From Hyposmocoma kahamanoa (lineage: Eukaryota; Arthropoda; Insecta; Lepidoptera; Cosmopterigidae), in NCBI RefSeq assembly GCF_003589595.1, contig NW_020654422.1, positions 19,153,317 through 19,217,316 of the forward strand: DNA of 64,000 nucleotides. Direction: 5' to 3'. Each line of letters starts with the position of its first letter. The first letter of the stretch is position 1. The position numbers were made by a program, and so were the translations under genes. Under the pieces are notes generated by a model, which searched no databases, was not told the DNA's origin, and saw only the letters and a list, made by a program, of their open reading frames with translations. This document shows positions 1-11,660 of the stretch, one piece after another.

Positions 1-1079
1 CGGCAGACTTTGTGGAGTAATGAAGCCGTGACACGTATAACAACGTCGTCGGTATCGTTGTACGCAGTAAAAGATTAGGGCCAGACGGGGCGGTGCCACT
101 AAGGTTACGGCTGGTGTACTTCATCCTTTCCATCTTTTTGAAACTGTCCTCAAACCGAACCTCCTCCTCCGTCCTCAGCCGAATTTAATCCCCCCCCCCC
201 CCGTTTTAAAATAGCGTATATTTATTTTCAAATAATCCAACGTTTCGGACTATTTACAGATCCCATGGTCATGCCGATTGACTGTCATAGGACAATATCC
301 CCATAGGAAAATGCTTTCTACATACGTGCTGAAGCCGTGGGACTAACCCCCAGTTGGAGGGAATACCCACTAAAAACCCCCACGGCTTACCGTCTTGGCC
401 AGCTGTTGTGAGCGCTGTGGGATACGGAAAATTCACCATAACGACGCCCTTAGTTGCCCCTGTCTCGCCGGCAAAGAGTCCGAAAAGATTGTTTGTTGGA
501 AAAAAAAAACAAAAATTCGACATTTTAAGTCCAGAAAAAACTGTTCCGTTAAGAAACGGTTTATTAAAAAAGATTTATTTTTCTTGGTATAATAAAGCAG
601 CATGCGTCAAAAGTGCTTTTATCACGTGAAAGTCTTAAAAGTGATACGAATTGCGTGAAACAAATTTTGTAAATTTTATAAGTCTCCTATTTAATCAAAG
701 AAGTTATCGACTAATTTGCCTAAATTGTCATTTTGCAGATATAACCTTATTACACCAAAGGAGCGTATGTAATATAATTGTATATGTGTTGGTTATATAC
801 CAAACATTTAAAAAGAAAGAAATTCTTTCTCGCACAGTACAATATGACTAAACACAAGACTTATTTTAATAAAAAATTCAACTGGTAACTAAAATAAATT
901 ATATATCAAAAATGGTATAATAGAGTTTGCGCTGAGCAAATACGGAATCACAAGTCATTAAGATTATTGTCGTCTCACTGTAAGGTTTACTGATAATTAT
1001 GTGTTATTCCAGTTTAAGTAAAGTTTCAAATTAAAGGGAAATAATAAAGGTCTCGGAAAACAAGTGAAAATGCAGCAAA
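1..1079. other. Non-coding stretch, R2 end and AT-rich spacer
   Basis: Contains the poly-C tract, an R2-like end at 210-275, and a GC-richer block at 325-500 (CCCACGGCTTACCGTCTTGG) whose short open frames show no family motif. I see no supported gene. Confidence 0.6.
190..202 (+). repeat. Poly-C tract (13)
   Basis: An uninterrupted run of 13 C, unusual in this AT-rich context. Confidence 0.9.
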
Positions 1080-1390
1080 CTAGTAGTAGCCGTAGAGCTT
1101 CTTGCGAACAAGTTACCTATTTCTGCCACCAAGCAGTAATGTGTAATTTTTTTTTTAATAGCGAGTGACCGGATGAACAATACCATGAGCCGATGCAGTG
1201 CCACTCACAGATTTAAATCACAAAGCTTTAAGGGTCACTGCCACTGCCCCAATCACCCTGAGACATAAGTTTACACAAGTCTCATATGTCTGTAATTCCA
1301 CCAGCGCCCTTCTTACCCTTTAAAATCGGAACGCAGTAATGCTCATATTGCTGTTTGGCGGCAAAAAATGGGTAAAATGGCAGTACTATT
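1080..1390 (+). repeat. R1 repeat: inverted fragment 1080-1142 plus direct copy 1165-1390
   Basis: R1 is a ~300 bp repeat with landmarks GACGAACAAGTCGTGCGCC, AACAGTTGCAGTGCCACTCA, CCTGAGACATAAGTTGACAA, ACCCTTACCCTTCAAAACCG, GGCGGCAGAAATAGGTAAGG and TTTCACAAGGAGCTCTACTG. Here the final part is inverted and sits head-on to a nearly complete direct copy. Confidence 0.75.
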
Positions 1391-1650
1391 CTTTTGTTTC
1401 TGTATTCTTATTTGCATAAAAGTTTTCGGTAGCTTCAATGATTTTAGTAAATAACGCAAAAGTATTCATATTTTGAATAAGCTCATTTTTTATTTAATTT
1501 ACTTTTCGGATCTTAACCAGTTATTGACTTGAGTGATGTTTTTTGCTAAACGCCGATGTAGGAAAGATTCTCATAATATTTAGGCTAATCACAAACTTAC
1601 TAAATAATTACTGAACAGATATGTGACATGTGAATCGAAATCCAAATGAG
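1390..1650 (+). repeat. Repeat R3, uninterrupted copy
   Basis: It contains GTTTTCGGTAGCTTCAATGA, GCTAAACGCCGATGTAGGAA and ACAGATATGTGACATGTGAA. It is inverted and split at 13242-13370 and 13850-14010. Both copies abut R1, so R1 and R3 may belong to one larger element. Confidence 0.6.
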
Positions 1651-1963
1651 TTAAGTCACGGTAAGCTTTCACCGGTTCCCACCCCATTTGACGACTATCG
1701 GATCATTGTTGGCAATACTTAGCTGTCTAACAAAGGACAGTAATAGAACTGTCATGAGAGCAATTGTTTTACAAATGGATGCCTATTTAGATGTGACTTG
1801 TCGTGATTTGAGGTATAACATACATAATATATTCCACCGTACAAGTTACATCACTATTTTCTTAAGGAAGGACTCTATACTTAGTTTTTTTTTGGGTCTT
1901 TTATCAGGCGCCGTTTCATTCTGTTATTTTGTAAACAATTTAATAATTGATAATAAGTGATGG

Positions 1964-2192
1964 AACGAACAAGTCGTGTGAGCTCAGAGCTTCAAATGGT
2001 AAAGATTTCTGGGGCACTTCCACTATGTCCGTCACCCTGAGACATAAGTTGACAAGTCCCATGTGTCTGTAATTTCACCAGTACCCTTACCCTTCAAAAC
2101 CGGAAAGCGCACATTATGCTTGGCGGCAGAAATTGGTATGGTGGCAGTACTTCCCTGGACGAAATCTTTCACTAGGAGCTCTAGTGCTTTAA
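1964..2192 (+). repeat. R1 repeat copy
   Basis: It contains CGAACAAGTCGTG, CCCTGAGACATAAGTTGACA, CCCTTACCCTTCAAAACCGG, GGCGGCAGAAATTGGTATGG and the AGGAGCTCTAGTGCT end. Part of the head is deleted. Confidence 0.75.
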
Positions 2193-2325
2193 AAACGATA
2201 GTAGCTAACGATAGAATGAAAACTTTCTATTTTTACATACTTATCTCTTTCAAAAACTTGCACTACAAAAAGCTTAAAGAAACAGAGGTTACAAGAACAT
2301 TGACAGGAAACTTTAAATAACATAT

Positions 2326-2445
2326 CGAATTCTTAGGTTTTCGCGGATATTACACATAGGAAATGAGGCTATTAAATCGCGTATAATTTGTTTTTTCAAA
2401 CAAACCAACGTTCGGAACCTTTACAGGTCCCATGGTCACGTGTGT
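2326..2445 (+). repeat. R2 repeat copy
   Basis: R2 landmarks are TTAGGTTTTCGCGGATATTA, CACATAGGAAATGA, AATCGCGTATA-TTTGTTTTTTCAAACAAACC and TTTACAGGTCCCATGGTCAC. Other copies or pieces lie at 210-275, 4580-4685, 5088-5162 (reverse), 10200-10235, 10540-10632 (reverse), 17255-17345 and 36360-36460. The family is not named here. Confidence 0.65.
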
Positions 2446-4244
2446 GATTTATAAATGTCATTTGTCATCAAATCTCACGATGTCTTCGTTTACTATAATT
2501 TGTGTCTAAAGAAAAAGTTTTATGATCACTGGTTCTCTGGTGGTGGTAGACGATTTAGGCGGTAGTCCGCGACGTTGACGTAATAGTCCCAACCACTTTT
2601 TTTTACTAGTTTTTTAAAGCGTTATAATGTTTTCCTTGGAAAACGTTATAGGTACTAAACATTAACAAATGTAAGTCGGTAAATCAGTTACCTCATGCAA
2701 AATAGGCGCCCAGACGTCGAGTTGCGGACATTAGCCTGATACACCATACCATATCATATCGAATTAGAAATTAAAGTCTTCATCGTCACATGCTGTCGTC
2801 CATAGAGACTGGAACTGGGTCGACATCTGTATTAGGATGGGTTTACGAGTACTACATGCAAACACGCTAAGTCTTCAGAATGGCACCTCGAAAACGAGGC
2901 GAAACCCAAAAAACCGCATCAAAATCTAATGGTTTTCTTCGATACAACTGCCTCGGTGTAGTGCACATGAATTTTTTTCAGAGCGAATAAGGGTAAATAA
3001 AGAATTTAGGAGAAGATCCACCGAAAACGGCCGGATTTTTGGGAAGAATAATTCATGAATTTTTGGTTTTTTAACGATTTTTGAGTTGTAGCGCCATCTA
3101 TAAGAAATCTATGATATTTCGTCACCCAGTTAGATACCTCTACAGCTGCCACGGCTAGAGATGTCGCTACTCGTTGTATTTAAATTTTTATTGAATTGAT
3201 GTCAAATTATTTTTATGTGAAATTACTCTACTAGTTTATTATAATTGTTAATTCAAAGATCGAACACTCCGAAAAAGGAAAAAGAAAAATATAAATTAGT
3301 TTTTATTTTTATTAAACAATTCCCGGTACTTTTTACACAAAATGTTTACATAAGCCACAAAGTTTCCGCCAATGAGAATCTAAGGGCATGAGTGTACGTA
3401 CGTAAATAATAAAAACATTTACCTTTTTTATCTACTATCGTTTGAGTAGTTAGAAGTTAAGATAATAAACCCATGAGATATCAACGCAGTGCAGTTACAA
3501 TTAATGTAATTAGAGAGGCAAACGCCAGAGGTGAGCCCTTTGGTCCTCATTTTAAGCATCTCTTGCGCTGCCAATGGCAGTTTCTAAGAGTTATGGTATG
3601 TCACACCTCGGTCGATTGCTCGATAGAGTTAATGCTTTAGGCGAGAATTCATAGGCCGACAGTTTCTTTTATGATCTTGTGACGAAAGCAAAAGTATTTG
3701 TATACTGTCTTGTCTATGTATAGGTGATAATTCATTCTTGAAAATAGTCAGGAACGAAGAAAATATTTTGGAAAAATTGTATTTTCGTTTTTGTGCTACT
3801 TGATAATAGTTTAGTTTTTCGAAGTGGGATGGCGTCTTGTTTGAATTTGCAACAATGATCTTTTTAAGATACAAATTTGAACGCTATATAAGATTGTAAA
3901 CAAACAATTTTTATCGCACTTGACAATTAACATATTGTTATCTCAAAAATTCCGTTATATTATAATTTATCTCCAAAATTTCGTTACATATGTATGTTAT
4001 TCGTATACGATTTAATTTCAGAGAGACAGGACAACACTGTCATTTTGAAATGTATTAAGTAGGTAGTATTAATATAATATAACGCAATTTTTGAGATAAT
4101 ACTATTTTAGTTATCAAGTGCGGTATGTTGGTAAGATCCACAGTATTACGCGAACCACAGTAAAGCACAAGGTTGTTTAAGAATAGAAAGCACACGCTAG
4201 TATACAAATTAAAAATCATACCTTAAAAGTCACATTAAAAATAG
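2446..4244. other. Spacer without recognised features
   Basis: AT-rich. The open frame on the minus strand at 3629-3874 shows no motif, signal peptide or splice context. Nothing else supported. Confidence 0.6.
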
Positions 4245-4500
4245 AAGTAGAGCTTCTTGTGAAAGGGTTCGTCCAGGGAATTATTGCCACCTCGTCTATT
4301 TCTACCGCCAAGAATTCCGGTTTTGAAGGGTGAAGACACATAGGATTTTGCAACTCATGTCTTAAGTGACGGATGCAGTGGCAGTGCCAGCTCAGATCTT
4401 TTCATTTAAAGCTGTAAGTGAAACTTCAACTTTTATGGGCAGGCGTGTCGCTTACTACCAAGCTCATGACTTGTTTGTCCCGTTAACTCTCCCAGGTCTT
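4245..4500 (-). repeat. R1 repeat copy, reverse
   Basis: AGTAGAGCTTCTTGTGAAAG through to CATGACTTGTTTGTCCCG is the complement of R1 over nearly full length. Confidence 0.75.
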
Positions 4501-4579
4501 TACAATTTAAAGAACTAAATGACATTGCAACTCGGGATAGACGTGTCGCTTATCACAATGCGCTCATGTGATATCATAA

Positions 4580-4690
4580 AAAATTCTAGGAAATGAAACT
4601 ATTTTTCCGGATTTAAATCGCGTATATTTGTTTTTTCAAACAAACCGACGTTTCTGGCCCTTTACAGGTCCCATGGTCGCGGTTGACTGA
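4580..4690 (+). repeat. R2 repeat copy
   Basis: Holds GGAAATGAAACTATTTTTCC, GGATTTAAATCGCGTATATT and CTTTACAGGTCCCATGGTCG. Confidence 0.65.
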
Positions 4691-4944
4691 GGTGGTACAG
4701 TCTTCAACCAATTATGTCTAATATTGATGCAAACCACCCTATTTTTTCACTATAGTTACAATAGTTATTAATTAAATACCTTATTTTTAATTTTACAAAG
4801 AAAACATTCCAATTTATGCTATATTAAGTTTTACAAATTATTTTATTGAATGAATTTTTATTAAGTTCAATTTATTATTAATTATTAATAGAAATTAGAA
4901 TAAACTAAAACATATTAATTAGTACTGCAGTCTTATGTCTGTTT

Positions 4945-5150
4945 GGGATGTTTCATTAGAGGAAATACTGGATCCCAAACTGGTGGTATGGAGAAACCAT
5001 CTTCCCTGTTGAAATTAGGATGTTTTTGAATTTCAATGGCCTCTCGCAGCATCCTGGGTAGATAACGGACTTCTTTTGCAAGAACCTGGGGACCATGCGA
5101 TTTAAATCCGAAAAAATAGTTTCATTTCCTATGTGTAACAATCGCGAAAA
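4945..5150 (-). pseudogene. Possible Penelope-like element C-terminal fragment
   Basis: On the minus strand a frame reads LAKEVRYLPRMLREAIEIQK, then HPNFNREDGFSIPPVWDPV. The REAIEI.KHPN.FNRE pattern resembles the end of the GIY-YIG endonuclease domain of Penelope-like retroelements. The stretch upstream (FSRLLHIGNETIF) belongs to the R2 repeat. The family assignment is from memory of the motif only. Confidence 0.5.
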
Positions 5151-5165
5151 CCTAAGAACTCTGTC

Positions 5166-6670
5166 TAAAAAAATCTGTCAATTTTTACAGAATCAAACCA
5201 GAACGCTACCTACTCTGAATATTAATTGCGCATGGCATGTCTATGTAAATATACACGAAGGTATGCCTTTTAATATTACAAGTGTAATTTGCTTATCATA
5301 AGAATAAGTGTTCATCCACCCAGGACACGAGAAGGGCAGATACATGTCACATCAAAATGTAAATCAAAAGAAACATAATAATGCACAAGATGTACTTTAT
5401 GATCGGAGAATACACTTTCACTTTGTCTGACCCATGCTATCGTTTCACCCATGCCATCAAATTAGTATGAGATCGACTTTAACATTTGAATATGTGATCT
5501 TTGAATGTATTAAGTAGATATTTCTCGAATACAAATTAGGTGATAAGATGTTGTCGGGTCAGTCAATTAAGATTTTGTGATTACGTTTTGAAATGGAGAG
5601 TTAATTTTTAATTTTGGTATTTTTATTGGATTCCGTTATAGAAATGGTACAATCAGCTACCATATATCACTATATATATTGATTGGCAATCAATATCAAC
5701 TACCGTACCACACTCTACGCACAATGACCTCTTGGCGTCAGCATCGGAGTGTGATCTGCTTGCATGGTGGCTGTGTTTCGAATGTTTGAGATATTGTGAG
5801 ATTAAACATATTAGGGAATCGTGTTTTTTTGTATACCATTTGACGGGACAAATATATTGTGCGCCTGGTGGTAAGCGACACAAGCCTGTTATAGTTATAG
5901 TATAAGAGCGTTTGCGCGCTACGTCCGATACGTATCAGTTCTGAATCCGAGGAATGACGGTCCGAAATGTCACGGGGATAATTTTATCTCTATACTCTAG
6001 CCAAATTCGATGTAGAATGTTTAATAACAAAACGTTGCTAGGCAACCAATGATAACATAGGAAAAGAACATTTTTTTCAATGCTCATTATTAAAGCTTCC
6101 TCTGCCCCCACGGCCTGCTCTCGTAATTGGAATTTAAATAGGTAATTGGGTTATGTAGAAATAATACTTAGCCAATTATTATAAATAATAATAATAATAT
6201 GAATTTACTACATATTATATCATCCAGCATCTATTTCCGATTCTGAACTTGAATTACCACTAGAACTCGAATGTTTGCAATCTCTCCCTTCAAATCAAAA
6301 AGTCACTAGGGATGACACAGTTTTACAAATAATTAATTACTGGTCATTTTTGTGTCATTTTTAGGTAGTTTTAAACTTCTCTTGAATAATATTCATTATA
6401 AACATGGCTTCAAGATTTAGTATTATCCAACTGAATTTCGTAGGAAAATATTGAAATTGTTGTAACTGTGAAGGAGTCTGGGATGAAAACCCTAAAAATC
6501 AAATGTTTTTGTCTGTTGACATTTATTCTATATCGAATTTGGCTAGAGTATAGGTGTACAGGCGATATTCGTATTTTCGAAGAATCGGACTTAGTGCACA
6601 AGCCATATCCAAAGTGGGTCCGAGTTTTCTAGATTTGTATAGTCTCGGATTTGGAATGGTTCATATTCGG
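5166..6670. other. Spacer with a repeat piece at 5905-6010
   Basis: GCGCTACGTCCGATACGTAT...CCGAATTC-like text to GGGGATAA is also present in diverged form at 41385-41465 (same orientation). (AAT)n lies at 6183-6200. No gene seen. Confidence 0.55.
5836..5892 (+). repeat. R1 head fragment
   Basis: Only the first ~55 bp of R1 are present (GCGCCTGGTGGTAAGCGACA). Confidence 0.6.
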
Positions 6671-6674
6671 AATG

Positions 6675-7540
6675 AATATGAATAATTTAATTTCGTTTAT
6701 TGCATTATAGTACAAACATATTGCTAAAAGAATATATCTAGACGCAATAGTTGCTGAAGTCAGAATATATATTATTATAAAGTAAAATACGGTAAAGTTA
6801 TAGCACAAGCAATAACACAGTATTCGTAAATAGTTAACAAATTCATGTCAAGGTAATGCAGAAAACAATAAAGTAAAATGTCATGAAGTAAAATTATAGT
6901 CAGATTAAAACTTAAGATTATAGTAAAGCTAAACTTAAACTTAAATACTGCTGGGTCTGGTCAATGTTTCGGGGTAGAGTCCCGTGGAGAATATAAACTT
7001 GGACTCTGAACAATTGAATAGGTTTATCGAGGAGTCGAAGATAAGCAGTTGATTTAAGCGCCCGAACCAAAGGAGCTGACTTACTGGATCTACACCGAGT
7101 AATAGGCAGGGCAAACAATCGTTGTCTAAATGGTGGCACTGCGCATGACCGCGGAACATAGAAACCTATCATTGCCAATAAAAAAGGATTAGAAGAGGCT
7201 CCGCGCACTAGACGCAATATATAGGTAAAGAGAGACAGGTTTCGTCTCACCTCCAGCGTGCTGTACTCAACCATACCCAAAATAAAAGTTGTGGGGTACA
7301 AAAGTGGGTAATAACCATAGATTTTGCTGTACAGACTACGCACAAATGTTTTTTGAATTTTTTCTATGTTTCATGTATGATTGCCATGTATGGGGTTCTA
7401 ACTACTAACTTACTAACTATTGAATTACACTCTAACTTACTTTTAACAAAGGAATTATACAACATACAGGATGTGATTTTATTCTTGAATCGCCTGGACT
7501 GCCGCAAGACGAAGCCAAGAGACTTTCGTGAGGTTTTACT
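6675..7540 (-). pseudogene. Jockey-type LINE reverse transcriptase C-terminal fragment
   Basis: Read on the minus strand, one frame has GFVLRQSRRFKNKIT...VKSKLECNSIVSK. After a frame break comes IEKIQKTFVRSLYSKIYGYY, then LEVRRNLSLFTYILRLVRG and NPFLLAMIGFYVPR. This order is characteristic of the thumb and C-terminal part of jockey-clade reverse transcriptases. It contains at least one frameshift. The 3' tail ends near 6675. An R1 repeat abuts the upstream side. Confidence 0.75.
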
Positions 7541-7559
7541 GCTTAATCGGGTACTTGCA

Positions 7560-7752
7560 GTGCTGCTCAGAGCTATAAATGGCAAAGATCTGACGGGCAC
7601 TGGTAATGCGCACGTCACCCTGAGAAATGAGTTGAAAAGTCCCATGTGCCTTTAACTTTACCAGCACCCTTACCCTTCAAAATCGAAATACGGTAATGCT
7701 CATATTACTGCTTGGCGGTAGAAATAGTTAAGGAGCTCTACTGCTACAAAAA
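7560..7752 (+). repeat. R1 repeat copy
   Basis: Covers the middle and end of R1 (CTCAGAGCTATAAATGGCAA to GGAGCTCTACTGCTAC). Abuts the jockey LINE relic. Confidence 0.75.
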
Positions 7753-7799
7753 CGAATTACAGGATTTTAAGGCTTCTGTGGTTATTCACTAATTAATTA

Positions 7800-7846
7800 T
7801 ACCACGGTATGACTTTTGTTTTCCCTCATACAGTCATACCGTGGTA
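7800..7846. repeat. 14-bp perfect inverted repeat
   Basis: TACCACGGTATGAC (7800-7813) is complemented exactly at 7833-7846 with a 19-nt spacer. CATACCGTGGTA recurs singly at 16674. Confidence 0.8.
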
Positions 7847-7997
7847 AGAAACCTGAAATTAGTGATCAACATATTACAGGATGTGCGGCGGTTTTGCTGT
7901 ATGGAGAGAAAGTATTTTAAATATTATGTATAAAGGATATTTGGTTCATGGAGACATTATTTAATTTTAAAATTAAGTAATAAAGCATTCAAAGATT

Positions 7998-8368
7998 TTT
8001 CAAAGTCGCTTGCCTCATCTAGGAACTGACCAAATGTGAAAAAAAAAAATATTCTGCATTTTTATGATGCTGATCGAAAGAGTCAATTATAAAAGCATTC
8101 ATTTCTTTTAAGTTATATAGTATCTTAAATTAAAGAAACAGCGTTCATTTACACAATTCATTCAAAAAGAAACAAACTTGAAACTTGTATTGTACTCGTA
8201 TCTACGGTATTTGCAATTAAATTATCAAATGTTTAAAATGTGATCAAGAAGATGGATCACATTTTAAACATTTGATAATTGACCCTTTCGATCGGCATCA
8301 TAAAAATAGTTATTTTTTTCACATTTGGTCGGTTCGGTTCATTAGTGAGACAAGCAACTTTTTTGTCT
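7998..8368. mobile_element. Fold-back element
   Basis: Arms at about 7998-8092 and 8278-8368 are inverted copies (GACCAAATGTGAAAAAA and TTATGATGCTGATCGAAAG against their complements). A perfect 26-bp hairpin lies in the centre at 8220-8280. No protein-coding signal was seen. Confidence 0.65.
8220..8280. repeat. Perfect 26-bp hairpin, 9-nt loop
   Basis: The left arm 8220-8245 (AATTATCAAATG...TGTGATC) and right arm 8255-8280 are exact complements; the loop is AAGAAGATG. Confidence 0.9.
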
Positions 8369-8691
8369 TCTTTTTCTTCAAAACTATAAATGCAGTATGA
8401 CTAACTTTTACAAATAAAATGATTTCACTACGAAGAAAAGTATCCTATCTACAATACGGTACTTTCCCTGTATGTCGTATAACCGTAGGACTATTTATTA
8501 GTTAAGTTCCACCGTCCGTAATACGTTGTAAATACTTATGATAGAATATTTGACATGTACTATAACCCAAATTATATTTTTTATCATTATACTTGTAATG
8601 TCTATAGTAACATAAATGTGGAAATAGCGACAAAGTGCCATATCCCTACGGGGTTTGAATAATTTTTTTATATATATATTTTTTTATACTA

Positions 8692-8937
8692 TATAGTGAC
8701 GGGATGAATAAGTCGTGCACCTAATGGTAAGCTACACGCCTGTCCATAACAGTTGCAGTGGTTTAATCGCAAAGATCTGAGACAAGTCCCATGTGCCTCT
8801 AATTTCTCCAGCACCCTTACCCTTTAAAACCGGAACACAGTAATGATGACATTACTGTTTGTCGGCAGAAATTGGTAAGGTGGCAGTACTTCCCTGGACA
8901 ATTCTTTCACAAGGAGCCCTACTGCTACTAAAATGAT
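8692..8937 (+). repeat. R1 repeat copy
   Basis: Near-complete copy from GTGACGGGATGAATAAGTCG to GGAGCCCTACTGCTACT, with a small deletion after AAGATCTGAG. Confidence 0.75.
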
Positions 8938-9739
8938 ATGAAATAAATTGCAGTAAATAAATAAATCTATGCAGTTGGTGGTTAGTCACATATAATTGTA
9001 TTACACATAATTTTGAAATACCTATTCCAGCACGTAACATTATGAAAGCAACGTCACTTTTACATCATTACAAATTACAATGGTACCACAGTCATTTTAC
9101 TATTATAATAGTGACCGCTCGTTGAATAAATAAAAAGGAAAGTGCAAAATCTTACCTTGTAGAGTTCAAAACAAAAAAAGCAAGCCATCTACATTCAGAG
9201 AGGAGATTTAAAAGCTCCCATCACGACCTGCGTCCAAAGAGATGGTAGTCACGATAATTTTCATGATCGCTCTATTGTTTGCAACAGTTTTTAGACATGA
9301 TTCGTCTTTTGTTTGATTAACCTTTGTCAATACTAAATAGTTCCTTTGAGTCGAGAAACAAATGTTTTTGTCTATTACGTAAATTTTATGTCAGTTTAGG
9401 TAAGTCGTGGTCTAGAATGACTTAACTTCTACAAGCGCTAGCTATGGCGCCTCTCCTACCAAGGAACAGAAAATACATCTTGTAACTTTACCTCTATTAT
9501 AATTGTGTGCATCTTCTAACTGTATAATAAACGTCGCCAGAATATGTAACCTATAGTAACTTCGGGTTTACTTTATTTGATACGCACCAATGTCAAACAA
9601 TGTTAATGCGTCTTGTCAGTCTGGGTGGATTTTATTCTAGGAGATCCTGCTCATATTGCAACTGAACTGTATTTCAACGATTATAATTATACATACGTAT
9701 ATCGTCGGTGTTTTTGAAAAATTTAACAGGGGAGCATGT

Positions 9740-10035
9740 TTTAGTTTTTCATTACTGTTTTTTAAATGAATATAGAATTGATATTGCTGTGCCCTTACAG
9801 GATTATGAATTTGCAATAAACAGTAAATAAATATATAAATAGTAACATAAAATTCTTGTTAATGAATTACGTTCAAGTCTAAAATGTATCTTAAATTTTA
9901 ATTCTAATCTTAATTTTAAGTGTAATTTGCTACACCCTTACGGAGTATGACGAGAATGTGCCTACCAAAAGAGTCCTAAGGTTATAAATCTGTACCACCC
10001 ATACATGTGAAATGCAAAATAAATAAATAAATCTT
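9740..10035 (+). mobile_element. LINE 3' UTR fragments (CCCTTACAGG type)
   Basis: Two diverged ends are seen: TGCCCTTACAGGATTATGAA near 9791 and CTACACCCTTACGGAGTATG near 9930, the second closing with (AATA)n at about 10018-10034. Both resemble the LINE 3' UTR at 63210. Confidence 0.5.
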
Positions 10036-10264
10036 TACGTCCTGTTTTAAATTCAAGATTAAGATCGGTACTTAAAATATTACAATACCCCAGAAAACTC
10101 CGTTGGTGACCATCATTGAATGGACGAATTGCTTAGTATCGTATGAAACTTATATAAATATTAAATTGGACTATTTATAAATGAACTATTTATATTTGGG
10201 TCTAAATCGCTTATATTTGTTTTTTCAAACAAACCGACATTTCCACCAAAACAAGGTTTTTTTT

Positions 10265-10548
10265 ATTATACAAAGTGACAGGACGAACAAGTCGTGCGCC
10301 TGGTGGTAAGCGACACAATCTGTTCATAGCAGTTGCAGTGCCACCCAGAGCTTTAAATTGCAAAGATCTGAGCGTCAATTTGAGACACAAGTTGAAAAGT
10401 CTCACATGCCAGTAAATTCACCAGCACCCTTACGCTTCAAAACCGCTCACATTATGGACCGCCATAGAAATACCTATTTCTGATTTCAGGTGGCATTACT
10501 TCTCTGGCCGAACTGTTTCACAAGGAGCTCTACTGCTACCAGAACATG
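10265..10548 (+). repeat. R1 repeat copy
   Basis: Near-complete R1 from GTGACAGGACGAACAAGTCG to GGAGCTCTACTGCTACC, sandwiched between two R2 fragments. Confidence 0.75.
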
Positions 10549-10811
10549 ATCATGGTACCTGCAAAGAGCCCCGGATCGGAAAAAAATAGTTTTATTTCCA
10601 ATGTGTAGTAATCGCGAAAACCTAAGAACTAAAGTACACACGTACGAAATTATCATTTGGAGCTCTGAAAACTCTTTAAATTTTTTCAGTTTGATAAAGT
10701 TCTTTATCACATTTAAACTGACGTAAATGGTGTGATAACAGATTGTGACTGCGGTTACATGACTCATGTCCTTGGGTCACGGAATCGCATTATTTTCCCA
10801 TACTTACTATA

Positions 10812-11048
10812 AAAAAGCCGTGGTAGCCTTAAGGTTTGACATACTGCTTCTCAAGCAGAGGCCGTGGGTACGAATCTGGGCTCGTACCTCTGAGTTACCT
10901 CTGAGTTTGCTTGCAAATAAACCATTTTCATTTCATTTCATTTCACAAACCGCATTGGGTCAGAGCGGCCGACTACGGCCCATACCCTCGCCTGAGAGGA
11001 GACCCGTGCTCACCAGTGGGACGTATAAATGGGTTGATGATCAATGTA
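10812..11048 (+). mobile_element. tRNA-derived SINE plus RTE-like 3' end
   Basis: A tRNA-like head carries a B-box-like GGTACGAATCT at about 10866-10876 after CTCAAGCAGAGGCCGTG. It runs to a (TTTCA) repeat tail at 10926-10945. Directly after come GGAGACCCGTGCTCACCAGT and GGGACGTATAAATGGGTTGA, the usual lepidopteran RTE 3' end. Confidence 0.55.
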
Positions 11049-11121
11049 ATTCTCGAGTGCATCGATCACGGGTGTAGAAGTGAGATTTTGCATATCTCAT
11101 AATAAATCACATAAAAGAAAT

Positions 11122-11288
11122 CGCACCCCTCATGGACGAATGGCATAAGTGGAATTACGTGAAACATGTTTATTGCTCCATTAGATACAGAAAAATATAA
11201 CCTATGGAGAGGATGTCGGTTATATTTTTCTGCATATGATCTCCAATTGGAGAGGATGTGGGTTATATTTTTTTGTATCTAATCAGAA
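11122..11288. mobile_element. Fold-back MITE, copy 2 (rearranged)
   Basis: It starts CGCACCCCTCATGGACGAAT and has TTAGATACAGAAAAATATAA facing two partial inverted copies of GGTTATATTTTT, the last ending GTATCTAAT at 11281. Confidence 0.55.
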
Positions 11289-11494
11289 CATTTAAACTTA
11301 AAGCTATTGTTAGTAGGTACAATTTACGGGACAATACATTGACAGACACAAGAAACACGCATATGCAACTTACCGCTCGAGGCGCCGATAACCTCATGAT
11401 CTCACCAGAACCTGGATAAAATGTTGAAGCATCGGCTTTATCTGCACAAAATTTTATCCAAAAAATTAATAGACTGTCTGGGAAACCCAAGGGC

Positions 11495-11660
11495 CGGCAG
11501 CTACCTTTCCCAACGCATTAGCATAGCCATATAAACGGGGAATGCTGCCAGTATCATAAGCTCCTTGCCGCGGGGACCAAACTTTATTCATACAATTTAA
11601 TCCTAGTTTTACTTGCTATTATTTAAGTTTTTATTATACCTCACCCGTATATTATGAAAA
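11495..11660 (+). mobile_element. LINE 3' fragment, repeated at 48310
   Basis: It shares GCTGCCAG-ATC, CTTGCCGCGGGGACC and AATTTAATCCT...TTTTATTATACCT with 48325-48465 in the same orientation. The encoded AARILGSLPRG-type motif suggests a LINE ORF2 end. Confidence 0.5.

Noticed and set aside
6918..7343. 141-codon frame as a novel host gene
   Set aside because: LEVRRNLSLFTYILRLVRG and the upstream IEKIQKTF identify it as jockey-type LINE reverse transcriptase.
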